34,833 bases of DNA from an uncultured Anaerolineae bacterium (GTDB lineage: Bacteria; Chloroflexota; Anaerolineae; J036; Brachytrichaceae): the NCBI GenBank assembly GCA_937927775.1, contig CALBEF010000005.1, positions 1 to 34,833 on the forward strand, in the 5' to 3' direction. The notes below the pieces were generated by a model that saw only the letters and a program-made list of their open reading frames with translations, had not been told where the DNA came from and searched no databases. Position numbers and translations under genes: made by a program. Of the stretch, positions 1 to 10,377 are shown in pieces (position 1 is the first letter of the stretch; each line of letters opens with the position of its first letter).

Positions 1-423
1 CCGCGCTATCCGCAGGCGCAGGAGCGCGCGCAGGCGCTGGGCATCGTCGATCGGGTGCGCTTCATCGGCGAGGTGAGCAACGCCGACATGCCGGCGCTGT
101 ACTCGGCCTGCGCCCTGTTCGTTTTTCCGTCGCTGTACGAAGGATTTGGACTGACGCCGCTGGAGGCAATGGCCTGCGGCGCGCCGGTGGCGTGCTCGAA
201 CACGTCGTCATTGCCCGAGGTGGCCGGCGATGCCGCGCTGCTGTTCGACCCAACGCGACCGGAGGAAATTGCAACACCCTGCGCGCGCATCCTGAACGAT
301 CCCGCGCTGCAAACGGCGCTGCGCGCGCGCAGCCTGGCCCAGGCCGCCCGATTCACCTGGGCCGAGACCGCCCGCCGCACGCTGGAGGTCTATCGGCGGG
401 TTTTCGCGTCCGCAAACGGTTAG
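1..423 (+). CDS. Glycosyltransferase family 4, C-terminal part (5' end outside window)
   Basis: The reading frame is open from base 1 and encodes about 140 residues of the C-terminal Rossmann domain of a GT-B glycosyltransferase. The clearest signature is the FPSLYEGFGLTPLEAMACG stretch, the EX7E nucleotide-sugar binding motif of GT4 enzymes. It is followed by the usual P(V/I)xxSNxSSLPEVAGDAALLFDP segment. GT4 enzymes transfer sugars from nucleotide donors to polysaccharide, lipid or protein acceptors; the acceptor cannot be told from this half. The stop codon TAG overlaps a -10-like hexamer that probably serves the next gene. Confidence 0.9.
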   Translation, partial: PRYPQAQERAQALGIVDRVRFIGEVSNADMPALYSACALFVFPSLYEGFGLTPLEAMACGAPVACSNTSSLPEVAGDAALLFDPTRPEEIATPCARILNDPALQTALRARSLAQAARFTWAETARRTLEVYRRVFASANG

Positions 424-426
424 AAT
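421..426 (+). promoter_or_regulatory. -10-like hexamer TAGAAT for the cyclophilin gene
   Basis: TAGAAT lies 8 nt before the ATG at 435, and no Shine-Dalgarno sequence is visible. This spacing would put the transcript start at or within two bases of the start codon. No convincing -35 box is seen. It is one of several such cases in the window. Confidence 0.4.
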
Positions 427-434
427 AGGGCGCT

Positions 435-944
435 ATGGCAAAGCAATACAAGAATCCGCCGGCGATGACAATCGACCCCCAAAAGAAGTACACCGCCCGC
501 ATCAGGACGGGCAAGGGCGATATTGTCGTCGAGCTGTTCGCGGACAAGACGCCAAAGACCGTCAACAACTTCGTCTTCCTTGCGCGCGAGGGTTACTACG
601 ACAACACCACTTTTCACCGCGTCATCAAGCCGTTCATGATCCAGGGCGGCGACCCGACCGGCACCGGCCGGGGCGGCCCCGGCTACCAGTTCGCAGACGA
701 GTTTCACAAGGAACTCAAGCACGACGCGCCCGGCATTCTGTCGATGGCCAACGCCGGGCCGAACACCAACGGCAGCCAGTTCTTCATCACGCACATCCCC
801 ACACCGCACCTCGACAATCGCCATACCGTCTTCGGCAAGGTGATCGAGGGCATGGATGTGGTCAACGCGATTCCCGAGCGCGATCCGGGCCGCGCCCGCG
901 AGCCGGGAGAAAAGCTCATCACCATTGAGATTGAAGAGTCGTAA
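435..944 (+). CDS. Peptidyl-prolyl cis-trans isomerase, cyclophilin type
   Basis: This 169-aa protein covers a complete cyclophilin domain. It has the [19 protein letters not shown] core, which holds the catalytic Arg of the FHR motif and the QGGD loop. The GSQFFIT segment and the [15 protein letters not shown]-terminal strand follow. Cyclophilins speed up proline isomerisation during protein folding. There is no signal peptide, so a cytoplasmic location is expected. The start at 435 gives a short N-terminal tail before the first strand. No SD is visible; the hexamer at 421-426 suggests a nearly leaderless mRNA. The gene runs towards hppA and is followed by two strong hairpins. Confidence 0.93.
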   Translation: MAKQYKNPPAMTIDPQKKYTARIRTGKGDIVVELFADKTPKTVNNFVFLAREGYYDNTTFHRVIKPFMIQGGDPTGTGRGGPGYQFADEFHKELKHDAPGILSMANAGPNTNGSQFFITHIPTPHLDNRHTVFGKVIEGMDVVNAIPERDPGRAREPGEKLITIEIEES

Positions 945-953
945 CCCCGCTCA

Positions 954-995
954 TTTCCCACACGATATCCCACACGCGCTGTGGGATATGGGAAA
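954..995. terminator. Inverted repeat after cyclophilin gene (first hairpin)
   Basis: A perfect 10-bp stem (965-974 with 980-989, loop CGCGC) lies just past the cyclophilin stop. A bulge is followed by further pairing of TTCCC with GGGAA on either side. It lies between two convergent genes. There is no clear U-tract, so it may act together with the next hairpin. Confidence 0.5.
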
Positions 996-1037
996 ACGAA
1001 TCAGCCCGGAGATTGAAGTCTCCGGGCTGATTCGTTT
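994..1037. terminator. Bidirectional terminator-like hairpin between cyclophilin gene and hppA
   Basis: A perfect 17-bp inverted repeat, 994-1010 with 1021-1037, extends by two more pairs around a 6-nt loop. The outer ends are A-rich on the left and T-rich on the right (AAAACGAA and TTCGTTT), so both strands yield a hairpin ending in U residues. The position between converging genes fits a shared terminator. Confidence 0.75.
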
Positions 1038-1079
1038 CGCAACCTCTGTTTCTGGTGAGGGCGGGGACAAGCCCTGCCA

Positions 1080-3428
<2,349 letters not shown>

Positions 3429-3575
3429 TGCGCTAAACCTTTGCTCCTTGTTTTTAATGGCCTGGCGCAGAGGATCAGGCGGCTGACTCACAACACTGCC
3501 CGCTTCATGGCGGGCAGCGCAGATGACCGTCGTCTCGGTCCTTCCTGATTCCAGGTCCTGTTTTGAGGTATCAGC
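3429..3575 (-). promoter_or_regulatory. Structured 5' leader of hppA
   Basis: Between the predicted transcript start and the hppA ATG there is an 8-bp GC-rich hairpin (3496-3503 with 3510-3517, 6-nt loop). Smaller hairpins lie closer to the transcript start, such as GACC/GGTC and CCTG/CAGG. I compared it from memory with common riboswitch signatures (SAM, c-di-AMP, fluoride, guanidine-I) and found no match. Its role is unknown. Confidence 0.3.
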
Positions 3576-3580
3576 GCAGA

Positions 3581-3608
3581 ATTGTAGTAAAGAATCGGTA
3601 TTGCGCAA
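3581..3608 (-). promoter_or_regulatory. Probable hppA promoter
   Basis: On the minus strand TTGCGC (3603-3608) and TACAAT (3581-3586) are separated by 16 nt. Transcription from here would give a leader of about 145 nt before hppA. Confidence 0.5.
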
Positions 3609-3686
3609 ATTGCCATCCCGGGGGCGTCGGGGCATTTGAGCGCAGGAGCATGGCGGGCGGAGTCTTTGCGCCGCGCCGACGCCGGG

Positions 3687-3692
3687 TAGAAT
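3687..3692 (+). promoter_or_regulatory. -10-like hexamer TAGAAT for the UbiD-family gene
   Basis: TAGAAT lies 11 nt before the ATG at 3704, which has no visible SD. The implied leader is only about 5 nt. Confidence 0.4.
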
Positions 3693-3703
3693 CCGGCTCA
3701 ACC

Positions 3704-5116
3704 ATGAGCACGATCCATGACCTGCGCAGTTATCTTGAAGCCCTTGAGCAGAACGGCCAGTTGGCGCGCGTCCCCCGACCGGCCAATCTCTATCACGAAG
3801 TCGCCAATATCGGGGCCACCGTAGAGCGCACCGGCGGGCCGGCGCCGCTCTTCGAGCAGATTTACTACGACCCATCGTCCGACGGGCCGACGGATGACAC
3901 GCCGCGCGCGTTTCCAGGCTGGCGTTTGTTCAGCAGCGCAGTCGCCAATCAGGAGCGCGTGGCGCTGGCGCTGGGCTGCGACAAAAGCCAGGTCACGGCG
4001 GCTATGGCGCGCGCGCTGGAGCCGGCCAGCGCCATTCCGCCGGCCTTCACCGAGCACGCCACATGGAAGCGCCACGTGATCACCAACCCGGACGAAATCG
4101 ATGTGCGCGCGCTGCCCATCCCCAAACATGCCGTTGGCGACGGCGGGCGCTTCATCACCGGCGGCGTCATCGTCAGCAAACATCCTGAAACCGGCGTGGG
4201 CAACCTGGGCTACAACCGCATGGAGATTCTCGGCCCGCGCACCCTGGGCATGAACATCAACCAGTGGCGCGACGCGCAGCGCGCTCACGCCGCCGCCGAG
4301 GCAAAGGGGCAGCCGCTGGGCGTCGCGGTTGCCATCGGCCTCGACCCGGCGCTGATGATCGCCGCCGGCTGCAAGTACGAGGGCGACGAGAACAACATTG
4401 CCGGCGCCATTCGCGGCCGGCCGGTTGAAGTCACGCGCGGCGTCACCGTGGATGTGGACACCATCCCCGCTCATGCCGAGCTGGTGCTGGAGGGCCATGT
4501 GCTGCCCGGCGCGCGGCGCGAAGAAGGGCCGCTGGCCGAGTTTCATGGCTACTACGGCGAGCCGTGGCGCTCGCCGGTGTTCGAGGTGACGGCCATCTGT
4601 CACCGCGAGCAGCCGATCTACCAGACGATTGTGCCGGGGTGGAACGAGCACATCTACATTGGCAACGTGCTGCCACGCGAGCCGCTGCTGATGCGCTTTG
4701 TGTCACACGCCAGCAGGAATGTCCAGGCAGTGCACATCCCGCCCTACACCAACGGCTTTCTGGTGATCGTGCAACTGGCGAAGAAGGCCAATATGGGCGA
4801 GCCGCGCAATGTGGCCCTGGCCGCCTTTGCCGCGCATCCCAACTTCCGCGTCTGCGTGGTGGTGGAGTCCGACGTGAACATCTACGACCCGTCCGATGTG
4901 ATGTGGGCGCTGACCACCCGCGTGGACTGGGGGCACGATGTGTTCACGGTGCCGGGCGCGCAGGGGCACGAGATGGACCCGGCCAACGACAGCAAAGGCA
5001 TCGGCACGAAGATCGGCATCGACGCCACGTTCGACAAAGGACGCCGGCCCTACGGCCAGCGCGTCAACTATCCGATGGTCGATCTGACGAAGCACTTTTC
5101 AAAGGCACAACCCTGA
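3704..5116 (+). CDS. UbiD-family prenylated-FMN-dependent (de)carboxylase
   Basis: This 470-aa protein matches the full length of the UbiD family, which uses prenylated FMN and a divalent metal to add or remove carboxyl groups on aromatic or unsaturated acids. The N-terminal part (residues 1-110) matches the family opening DLRSYLEALEQNGQLARV. The flavin-binding core includes GVGNLGYNRMEILGPRT with Arg172. It is followed by the GPLAEFHGYYGEPWRSPVFEV segment, which carries conserved acidic residues. No UbiX (prenyl-FMN synthase) or quinone gene lies nearby, so the substrate is unknown; it need not act in ubiquinone or menaquinone synthesis. The frame is open upstream to 3563, but family similarity starts at MSTIHD. 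Its last 18 bases overlap the convergent peptidase gene. Confidence 0.9.
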   Translation: MSTIHDLRSYLEALEQNGQLARVPRPANLYHEVANIGATVERTGGPAPLFEQIYYDPSSDGPTDDTPRAFPGWRLFSSAVANQERVALALGCDKSQVTAAMARALEPASAIPPAFTEHATWKRHVITNPDEIDVRALPIPKHAVGDGGRFITGGVIVSKHPETGVGNLGYNRMEILGPRTLGMNINQWRDAQRAHAAAEAKGQPLGVAVAIGLDPALMIAAGCKYEGDENNIAGAIRGRPVEVTRGVTVDVDTIPAHAELVLEGHVLPGARREEGPLAEFHGYYGEPWRSPVFEVTAICHREQPIYQTIVPGWNEHIYIGNVLPREPLLMRFVSHASRNVQAVHIPPYTNGFLVIVQLAKKANMGEPRNVALAAFAAHPNFRVCVVVESDVNIYDPSDVMWALTTRVDWGHDVFTVPGAQGHEMDPANDSKGIGTKIGIDATFDKGRRPYGQRVNYPMVDLTKHFSKAQP

Positions 5117-5587
5117 TCCGTCCTGATCCTGGCCGGCGCTGAGAGCGGCAAAGTAGTAGTCTCGTTCCAGCCAGGCCAGTTCAAAATCGTCTGCGCCCAC
5201 AGTGATTGGCCCATCGGGGCGGTCGGGGTCATTCACAAACAGCGTCGCGCCTTCATATCCAATCACGACAAGCGCGTGATCCGTGTCGTATGTCCAGTGC
5301 GGCAAATTGCCGGTCTTCACAAAGGCAATGACAGGATGCCCATCATCGAGCATTTGCCGAAGGCCGACAAGAGAGGTTGTGCTATAGACAACACGGACAT
5401 CAAAAGCCGTCAACAGGCGCACATTGGCAGCCGGCGCGCCGAACGGCTTGATGCGCAGCGCCGCGCGAATCTCATCGTAGTCCGTGTCGCGGCCATGATA
5501 AGCCAAAACCATTGCCGCGCATGCCGCAAGACAGTCTCCATCATCGCGCTGCTGGCGATGTGGAACCGAGAGCAAGACTTTCGGCAC
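5099..5587 (-). CDS. C39-like papain-fold cysteine peptidase domain protein
   Basis: This 162-aa protein consists of little more than a peptidase C39-like fold. The expected oxyanion Gln13 and nucleophile Cys19 lie in VPHRQQRDDGDCLAACAAM. His104 is in DTDHALVVIGY and Asp120 in LFVNDPDRP, so a complete Cys-His-Asp set can be placed. Classical C39 domains cleave double-glycine leaders within ABC exporters, but this protein has no membrane or ATPase part. Single-domain relatives are of mostly unknown function. The start is GTG at 5587, 47 nt inside the preceding gene in another frame, so the two are probably translationally coupled. No SD is evident. Confidence 0.75.
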   Translation of the reverse strand: MPKVLLSVPHRQQRDDGDCLAACAAMVLAYHGRDTDYDEIRAALRIKPFGAPAANVRLLTAFDVRVVYSTTSLVGLRQMLDDGHPVIAFVKTGNLPHWTYDTDHALVVIGYEGATLFVNDPDRPDGPITVGADDFELAWLERDYYFAALSAGQDQDGSGLCL

Positions 5588-5897
5588 GGGCAGTCATCTC
5601 CGATATCAGTTTTGGCGTGACTTGCATCTGGCCAGTCTCAACGTCAACATCGATCAAGCCAACTTCACCCACGTCACCGCGCGACTTCATCGAGAGAATT
5701 ACAGGAACACGCCAGAATATCCGATTCGCCAGCACAAGAACCGGTTCGCCCGCGTGCATCATGTAACTGATTTCATCGAGCACAAAGCTGTTCACCTTAT
5801 GCCGGGCAGCATAGGCCGAAACGTTCATCTCGGCCCGCACGCGGATGTCCACCTCCAGCCGGCCAGTCGATGGCAGCGTTTGCACGATCGCATCCAT
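5541..5897 (-). CDS. Conserved small protein of unknown function, coupled to the C39-like peptidase
   Basis: I do not recognise a named family. With the start at 5897 the protein has 118 residues. It appears soluble and mixed alpha/beta, with a central segment rich in hydrophobic and charged residues (HAGEPVLVLANRIFWRVPV) followed by VGEVGLIDVDVETGQ. An upstream in-frame ATG at 5921 would add eight residues, but it lies inside a perfect TATAAT box (5920-5925). The ATG at 5897 has a GAGG SD about 9 nt upstream, so 5897 is preferred. The gene overlaps the peptidase gene by 47 nt, suggesting the two act together. A toxin-antitoxin role cannot be shown. Confidence 0.6.
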   Translation of the reverse strand: MDAIVQTLPSTGRLEVDIRVRAEMNVSAYAARHKVNSFVLDEISYMMHAGEPVLVLANRIFWRVPVILSMKSRGDVGEVGLIDVDVETGQMQVTPKLISEMTARAESLALGSTSPAAR

Positions 5898-5919
5898 TTG
5901 CACACCCTCACAGAAGCTC

Positions 5920-5925
5920 ATTATA
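5920..5925 (-). promoter_or_regulatory. TATAAT -10 box upstream of the small-protein/peptidase pair
   Basis: A perfect TATAAT on the minus strand lies 22 nt before the preferred ATG at 5897, giving a leader of about 16 nt that contains the GAGG SD. No strong -35 is seen. Confidence 0.5.
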
Positions 5926-5969
5926 TAGGTCTCAGGGGGTCGAAAGTTGAAGTGAACATCGACATCTGC

Positions 5970-6575
5970 TCAGCCACCGCTTTCGCTTCTATCGACTGTG
6001 CGGCGCGGCACTTCGTGATGCCTGCGACAACGCGCCTGATAGCTCTCGCTCGCGCCCACCAGAATGATGGGGTCTTCGTAAGCCGCCGGCTGACCGTCGA
6101 TCAGACGCTGGGTGCGCGTAGCCGGCGCGCCGCATACCATGCAGATGGCGTGCAGCTTCTCCACTTCCTCGGCCTGCGCCATCAGGATGGGCATCGGGCC
6201 GAACGGCTCGCCGCGAAAATCCAGGTCCAGGCCGGCCACAATCACGCGCTTGCCTGACTCAGCCAGTTGGTCGCACACCTCCACCACGTCCCAGTCGAAA
6301 AACTGCGCCTCGTCGATCGCCACGACATCCGTCGCCGGGTCAACCAGTTGCAAAATCTCCTTTGCCCGCGACACCGGCACGGCGCCCATCTGCGCCCCGC
6401 TGTGCGAACTCACGCGATCCTGGCCATAACGCAGGTCCAGCGCCGGCTTGAAGACCTGCACTTTCTGCCGCGCAATCTCGGCGCGGCGAATGCGGCGAAT
6501 CAGCTCTTCGGATTTGCCGCTGAACATGCTGCCGCAGATGACTTCGATCCAGCCGCCGTTGGGTTGTTGTTTCAT
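5970..6575 (-). CDS. tdk: Thymidine kinase (type II)
   Basis: The enzyme phosphorylates thymidine to dTMP with ATP in the salvage pathway. The 201-aa protein has the P-loop GSMFSGKS (residues 15-22) and the DEAQFF motif, with catalytic Glu89. It also has zinc ligands Cys145 and Cys148 (CMVC) with Cys183 and His186, and the substrate-binding lasso ending in [12 protein letters not shown]. Length and domain order are normal. The minus-strand TATAAT at 6631-6636 is a likely -10 box. The two small genes downstream have their own promoter-like box, so co-transcription is uncertain. Confidence 0.95.
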   Translation of the reverse strand: MKQQPNGGWIEVICGSMFSGKSEELIRRIRRAEIARQKVQVFKPALDLRYGQDRVSSHSGAQMGAVPVSRAKEILQLVDPATDVVAIDEAQFFDWDVVEVCDQLAESGKRVIVAGLDLDFRGEPFGPMPILMAQAEEVEKLHAICMVCGAPATRTQRLIDGQPAAYEDPIILVGASESYQARCRRHHEVPRRTVDRSESGG

Positions 6576-6630
6576 CGATGTTCACCGTTCAGAGGCGCCG
6601 CGCTGCAACGCCCCCTGATTTGCGCGTGAC

Positions 6631-6636
6631 ATTATA
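6631..6636 (-). promoter_or_regulatory. TATAAT -10 box upstream of tdk
   Basis: A perfect TATAAT on the minus strand lies 55 nt before the tdk ATG. No matching -35 was found at 16-18 nt. Confidence 0.4.
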
Positions 6637-6729
6637 GCGATGAGGGCCGGCTATTGGCCTCATATCGGCCAACAGTCTCATGCGCCGGCGCAGACACCGT
6701 TATACACTGTGGACGCAACAGGAGACCAC

Positions 6730-7704
6730 ATGTCATCACCCATCGTCGAGGCGCGCAACCTCACCAAACGATACGGCGACCTGGTTGCCGTCAACGATAT
6801 CAGCTTCAGCATTCAGGCCGGCGAGGTGTTCGGCCTGCTCGGGCCAAACGGGGCCGGCAAGAGCACCGCCATTTCCGTCATGACCTGCCTGTTCCCGCCT
6901 ACCAGCGGCCAGGTCAGCGTCGGCGGGCACGATGTCGTGAGAGAGGCAGATCAGGTCAAGCGCATGATCGGCGTTGTGCCGCAGGACCTCGCCCTGTACC
7001 CCACGCTCAGCGCGCGCGACAATCTGATCTTCTTTGGTGAAATGCACGGTCTGGGCGGCCAGACGCTCAAGCAACGCGTAGACGACGCGCTGGCCTGCGT
7101 GGCGCTATCGGATCGCGCGCACTCGCCCGTGCAAACCCTTTCCGGCGGCATGAAGCGCCGCGTCAATCTGGCAGCCGGCCTTGTCAACAACCCGACGATG
7201 TTGTTTCTCGACGAGCCAACCGTCGGCGTGGACCCGCAGAGCCGCAATCACATCTTTGAAACGGTCGAACGATTGAACCGCGAGCGCGGCATGACTGTGC
7301 TCTACACCACGCACTATATGGAGGAAGCGGAGCGCCTGTGCCACCGCATCGCCATCATCGATCACGGTCGCATCATCGCGCTCGACACGCCGCGCAACCT
7401 GATCGACATGCTGGGCGGCGGCATCATTCACATTGGCATGGCGCAGGCCGATGAGGCGCTGGCGGCAGCGGCCGGCCAACTGCCGGCGGTCAAAGCCGCC
7501 ACCTTCCTGCCCGTTGCCCCTTCTGATGACGGCGCTCCCTCCAGACGGGTGCTGAAAGTCGAGGCGCGAAACGCCAGCGACGCTCTCATCCAGGTCATCC
7601 AGCTTTTCAGCGACCGGCGCGCCGACATGCTCTCTGTCGAGACCCTGGAGCCGAATCTGGAAAGCGTCTTTCTGCATCTCACCGGCAAGAGCCTGCGCGA
7701 TTGA
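6730..7704 (+). CDS. ABC-2 type exporter, ATP-binding subunit
   Basis: This 324-aa protein is the ATPase of a three-gene export system. It shows Walker A GPNGAGKST (38-46), a Q-loop at GVVPQDLALYP, the signature LSGGMKRR, Walker B MLFLDEPTVGVDP and the switch His in TTHYMEEAERL. The extra C-terminal region of about 90 residues is typical of drug- or lipid-export ATPases of the DrrA/NatA type. The frame opens at 6640, but the ATG at 6730 has a good GGAG SD at 6721-6724, and homology starts there. Only 2 nt separate it from the first permease gene. The exported substrate is unknown. Confidence 0.92.
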   Translation: MSSPIVEARNLTKRYGDLVAVNDISFSIQAGEVFGLLGPNGAGKSTAISVMTCLFPPTSGQVSVGGHDVVREADQVKRMIGVVPQDLALYPTLSARDNLIFFGEMHGLGGQTLKQRVDDALACVALSDRAHSPVQTLSGGMKRRVNLAAGLVNNPTMLFLDEPTVGVDPQSRNHIFETVERLNRERGMTVLYTTHYMEEAERLCHRIAIIDHGRIIALDTPRNLIDMLGGGIIHIGMAQADEALAAAAGQLPAVKAATFLPVAPSDDGAPSRRVLKVEARNASDALIQVIQLFSDRRADMLSVETLEPNLESVFLHLTGKSLRD

Positions 7705-7706
7705 CC

Positions 7707-8981
7707 ATGACGCTTCTATCCATCATCAAGAAAGACCTCAAGCTGGTGCTGCGCGACCCCGGCGAACTGCTCACCCTGTTCCTGATGCCGCTGGCGTTCA
7801 TTCTGCCCATCAGCTTTGCAATGGGCGGCGGAGACGGCTACGGCATCGACGCCAGCAATCGCCGCCAGCGGCTGCCGGTTGCCAACCTCGACAGCGGCGT
7901 CCGCGCCACTGCGCTGCTCAACGCGCTGAGCGACGCAGTGACCATCGAGAGCAGTTACACGCTTACTGCGGCCCAGTCGCTGGGCGTGGGCGCGACGGCC
8001 GAGTGCGCGCAGGCCGGCCCGGCCTGCGACGAGCGCATGGCGCGCGAACTGGTGGCCCAGTCCCGGCGCGCCGCCGCCCTCATCATCCCGGCCGGCTTCA
8101 CCCGCGATGTCGATGCCGGGCAGCCGGTCACGCTGACGCTGATCTACGACCCCGCCGCCGATTTCGCCCAGCGCAAGATGTTCGAGGGCATCGTGACCGG
8201 CGTTGCCACCGAGATGTCCATCCAAAACAATGTCGAGCGCGGCTTCGATCAACTGGGAGACATGACAGCCATTGCGCCGGCCGATATGCGCGCCCGCATC
8301 GAGCGACAGATCACAGCCACGTCCAGCATGTCTGCGTCGCAGGCGGCAGCTATCTCGTTCGCCACGGTTCAGCCGGCCGGCTACACCCTCCGGCAGATGC
8401 CCAACACCTACCAGCAGACCGTGCCGGGCTACACGGTCATGTTCGTGTTCTTCATTGTGGCCTACCTGAACGGGACGATCAAGGATGAAAAACGCGCCGG
8501 CACCTTCAAGCGGCTGCTCAGCCTGCCGGTGTCTCGCGCGACCATACTGGGCGGCAAGCTCGGCGCGGCCATGCTGATCGGCGTCACCCAGGTGGTCGTC
8601 ATGTTCAGCGCCGGCGCGCTTATCTTCGGACTGCAATTAGGCCCCGACCCGCTGGCGCTGGCGCTGCTCACCCTGGCGCTGGTTGCCTCGGCGACAGCCA
8701 TCGGGCTGGCAGCGGCCACCACCCGAATCGGCGGGATCATCACAGCCCCGCTGATCGTGGGCGGGTTGCTGGGTGGCTGCATCTTTCCGCTCGATGTGAT
8801 GCCCGGCTTCCTGCGGACGGTCAGCATGGCCCTGCCCCACAGTTGGGCGCTGGCCGGCTACCAGGCGCTGATGGTGCGCAACCAGGGGTTGCCGGACATC
8901 CTGCCGCAAATCGGTGTGTTGTTCCTTTTCGCTGCCGTGTTCTTTGCCATCGCCCTCCGGCGATTCTCGATCGACGAATAG
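7707..8981 (+). CDS. ABC-2 type exporter, permease subunit 1
   Basis: This 424-aa membrane protein has one N-terminal transmembrane helix (FLMPLAFILPISFAMG). A large non-cytoplasmic domain of about 200 residues follows, and then a cluster of five helices from roughly residue 240. This is the ABC-2 permease layout with an extracytoplasmic loop. The conserved PGYTVMFVFFIVAY and KRAGTFKRLLSLPVSR segments match those of the next gene. A TTG codon at 7701 could start two residues earlier and overlap the ATPase stop, but the ATG at 7707 is preferred. It probably forms a heterodimer with permease 2. Confidence 0.9.
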   Translation: MTLLSIIKKDLKLVLRDPGELLTLFLMPLAFILPISFAMGGGDGYGIDASNRRQRLPVANLDSGVRATALLNALSDAVTIESSYTLTAAQSLGVGATAECAQAGPACDERMARELVAQSRRAAALIIPAGFTRDVDAGQPVTLTLIYDPAADFAQRKMFEGIVTGVATEMSIQNNVERGFDQLGDMTAIAPADMRARIERQITATSSMSASQAAAISFATVQPAGYTLRQMPNTYQQTVPGYTVMFVFFIVAYLNGTIKDEKRAGTFKRLLSLPVSRATILGGKLGAAMLIGVTQVVVMFSAGALIFGLQLGPDPLALALLTLALVASATAIGLAAATTRIGGIITAPLIVGGLLGGCIFPLDVMPGFLRTVSMALPHSWALAGYQALMVRNQGLPDILPQIGVLFLFAAVFFAIALRRFSIDE

Positions 8982-8990
8982 ACCCCTCAT

Positions 8991-10232
8991 ATGCTCAAGC
9001 AGGTCTTCTCACTCATGCGCAAAGAGTTGCGCGTCTTCTTCCAGCGCCCGGCGGAGTTCGTTGTGTTGCTGTTGACGCCGCTGGCCTTCATCTTGATCTT
9101 CAATCTGGTGTTCGGCGGCGACGACGTGCCCACCGTGTCGCTCTATGCCGTCAACGAGGACACAGGGGCGCGCGGCGCCGAGATCATCGACCGGCTGCGC
9201 CTGTCCGAAAATCTGGATGTCGAAGTGCTGCCCGCGCGGGCCGAAGCCGACCGGCGTGTGGGCAATGGCGAACGCATGGTAGCCCTGGTCGTGCCGCCCG
9301 GCTTCACCGATGCAACGCAGACCCCTGCCGGCGGGCAACTCCTTTTCATCGTCGATCCCGCGCGCAGCGAGCAGGCAGCCATGGTCACCGGCCTGGTCAA
9401 CACGGCGCTCGCCCCGGTGATCGCCGACGCGGAGGTGACGCGCAATGTGCGCGACGGCGTTGCTTGCATGGCCGGCAGCGAGATGTTCATCGGCGCCGGC
9501 GCCACCACCACAACCACTGATGTCCTACAGTCCTTTTTGATCGCCGGCCTGACCGGCCTCATGCGCGAGCAAGTGCAGGCGGCGATCATCAACCCGCAGA
9601 TATCGGTCGCCGCCCAGCCGGCCTCGGCCAGCAGCAGTCTCACGCGCCCCCCAACGCTGCTCGAATACCTGACGCCGGGTTACAGCCTGTTCTTCGCGTT
9701 CTTTCTGGTCAGCACGATCGCCGGCAGCATCCTGACAGAGCGCAGCCAGGGCACGTTCCGGCGTTTGTTGAGCCTGCCGACATCGCGCGGCGCGATTCTG
9801 CTCGGCAAGATGCTGGCCTATGGGCTGGTGATCGCGGCGCAACTGGTGTTTGTGTTTGCTGCCAGCGCGGTTCTGTTCCGGCTCCAACTCGGCCAGTCGC
9901 CGGCGGCGCTGGCGCTGATGCTGGCTGCCATCGCGTCGGCTGTTGTGGGCATGGGCATCATGATGGCCTCGCTGGTGCGCAGCGAAGGCCAGGCCGGCGG
10001 ATTCGCCGCGCTGCTGACCATCCTGATGGCGGCGGTCAGCGGCGCTCTGTTCCCCGGCATCCGCGTGCCGATCGTCGAATACGCCACCCCCCACTACTGG
10101 GCCATTCGCGGTTTCCAGGACATTGTTGCGCGTGGACAGGGCGTGGTCGATGTGCTGCCGGAAGCCGGCGTCTTGTTCGGCCTGGCGGCCGCGTTTTTCC
10201 TGATCGGCGCGCGCCGGCTGCGCTTCGAATAG
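8991..10232 (+). CDS. ABC-2 type exporter, permease subunit 2
   Basis: This 413-aa paralogue of the preceding permease has the same plan. TM1 is near residues 22-42, a large external domain follows, and the helix bundle contains PGYSLFFAFFLVSTIAG and RSQGTFRRLLSLPTSRG. The ATG at 8991 follows the previous stop by 9 nt. The three genes form a compact operon with one ATPase and two permeases, presumably exporting a hydrophobic compound or ion. Substrate identity cannot be read from the sequence. Confidence 0.9.
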   Translation: MLKQVFSLMRKELRVFFQRPAEFVVLLLTPLAFILIFNLVFGGDDVPTVSLYAVNEDTGARGAEIIDRLRLSENLDVEVLPARAEADRRVGNGERMVALVVPPGFTDATQTPAGGQLLFIVDPARSEQAAMVTGLVNTALAPVIADAEVTRNVRDGVACMAGSEMFIGAGATTTTTDVLQSFLIAGLTGLMREQVQAAIINPQISVAAQPASASSSLTRPPTLLEYLTPGYSLFFAFFLVSTIAGSILTERSQGTFRRLLSLPTSRGAILLGKMLAYGLVIAAQLVFVFAASAVLFRLQLGQSPAALALMLAAIASAVVGMGIMMASLVRSEGQAGGFAALLTILMAAVSGALFPGIRVPIVEYATPHYWAIRGFQDIVARGQGVVDVLPEAGVLFGLAAAFFLIGARRLRFE

Positions 10233-10282
10233 CCGGGCCGGCGTCCGTTTTCCTCATCACTCGTTCGCCGGCCTTTTCGCGC

Positions 10283-10315
10283 TATAATTAAAAAGATCGA
10301 GGTAATAATTATTAC
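10283..10315 (+). promoter_or_regulatory. Promoter -10 box and palindromic operator candidate before the rhodanese gene
   Basis: A TATAAT box (10283-10288) is followed 13 nt later by the perfect 14-bp palindrome GTAATAATTATTAC (10302-10315). This AT-rich dyad stands out in GC-rich DNA and lies where a bound repressor would block early transcription. No good -35 box is visible. The regulator is unknown. Confidence 0.5.
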
Positions 10316-10377
10316 GCGCCTGCCCGTACAGGGAGCGCACGCAATCACATCTGGATTGAATTGGATTGGAGTTGAAC

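Noticed and set aside
3429..3875. N-terminal extension of hppA upstream of MSQMTN
   Set aside because: The extra residues are Arg/Pro/Cys-rich, overlap the divergent ubiD-like gene and the predicted hppA promoter, and are not part of the pyrophosphatase family.
5099..5921. Toxin-antitoxin interpretation of the small protein/C39-like peptidase pair
   Set aside because: Overlap and size fit loosely, but neither protein matches a toxin or antitoxin family I can name, and a peptidase toxin cannot be argued from sequence alone.
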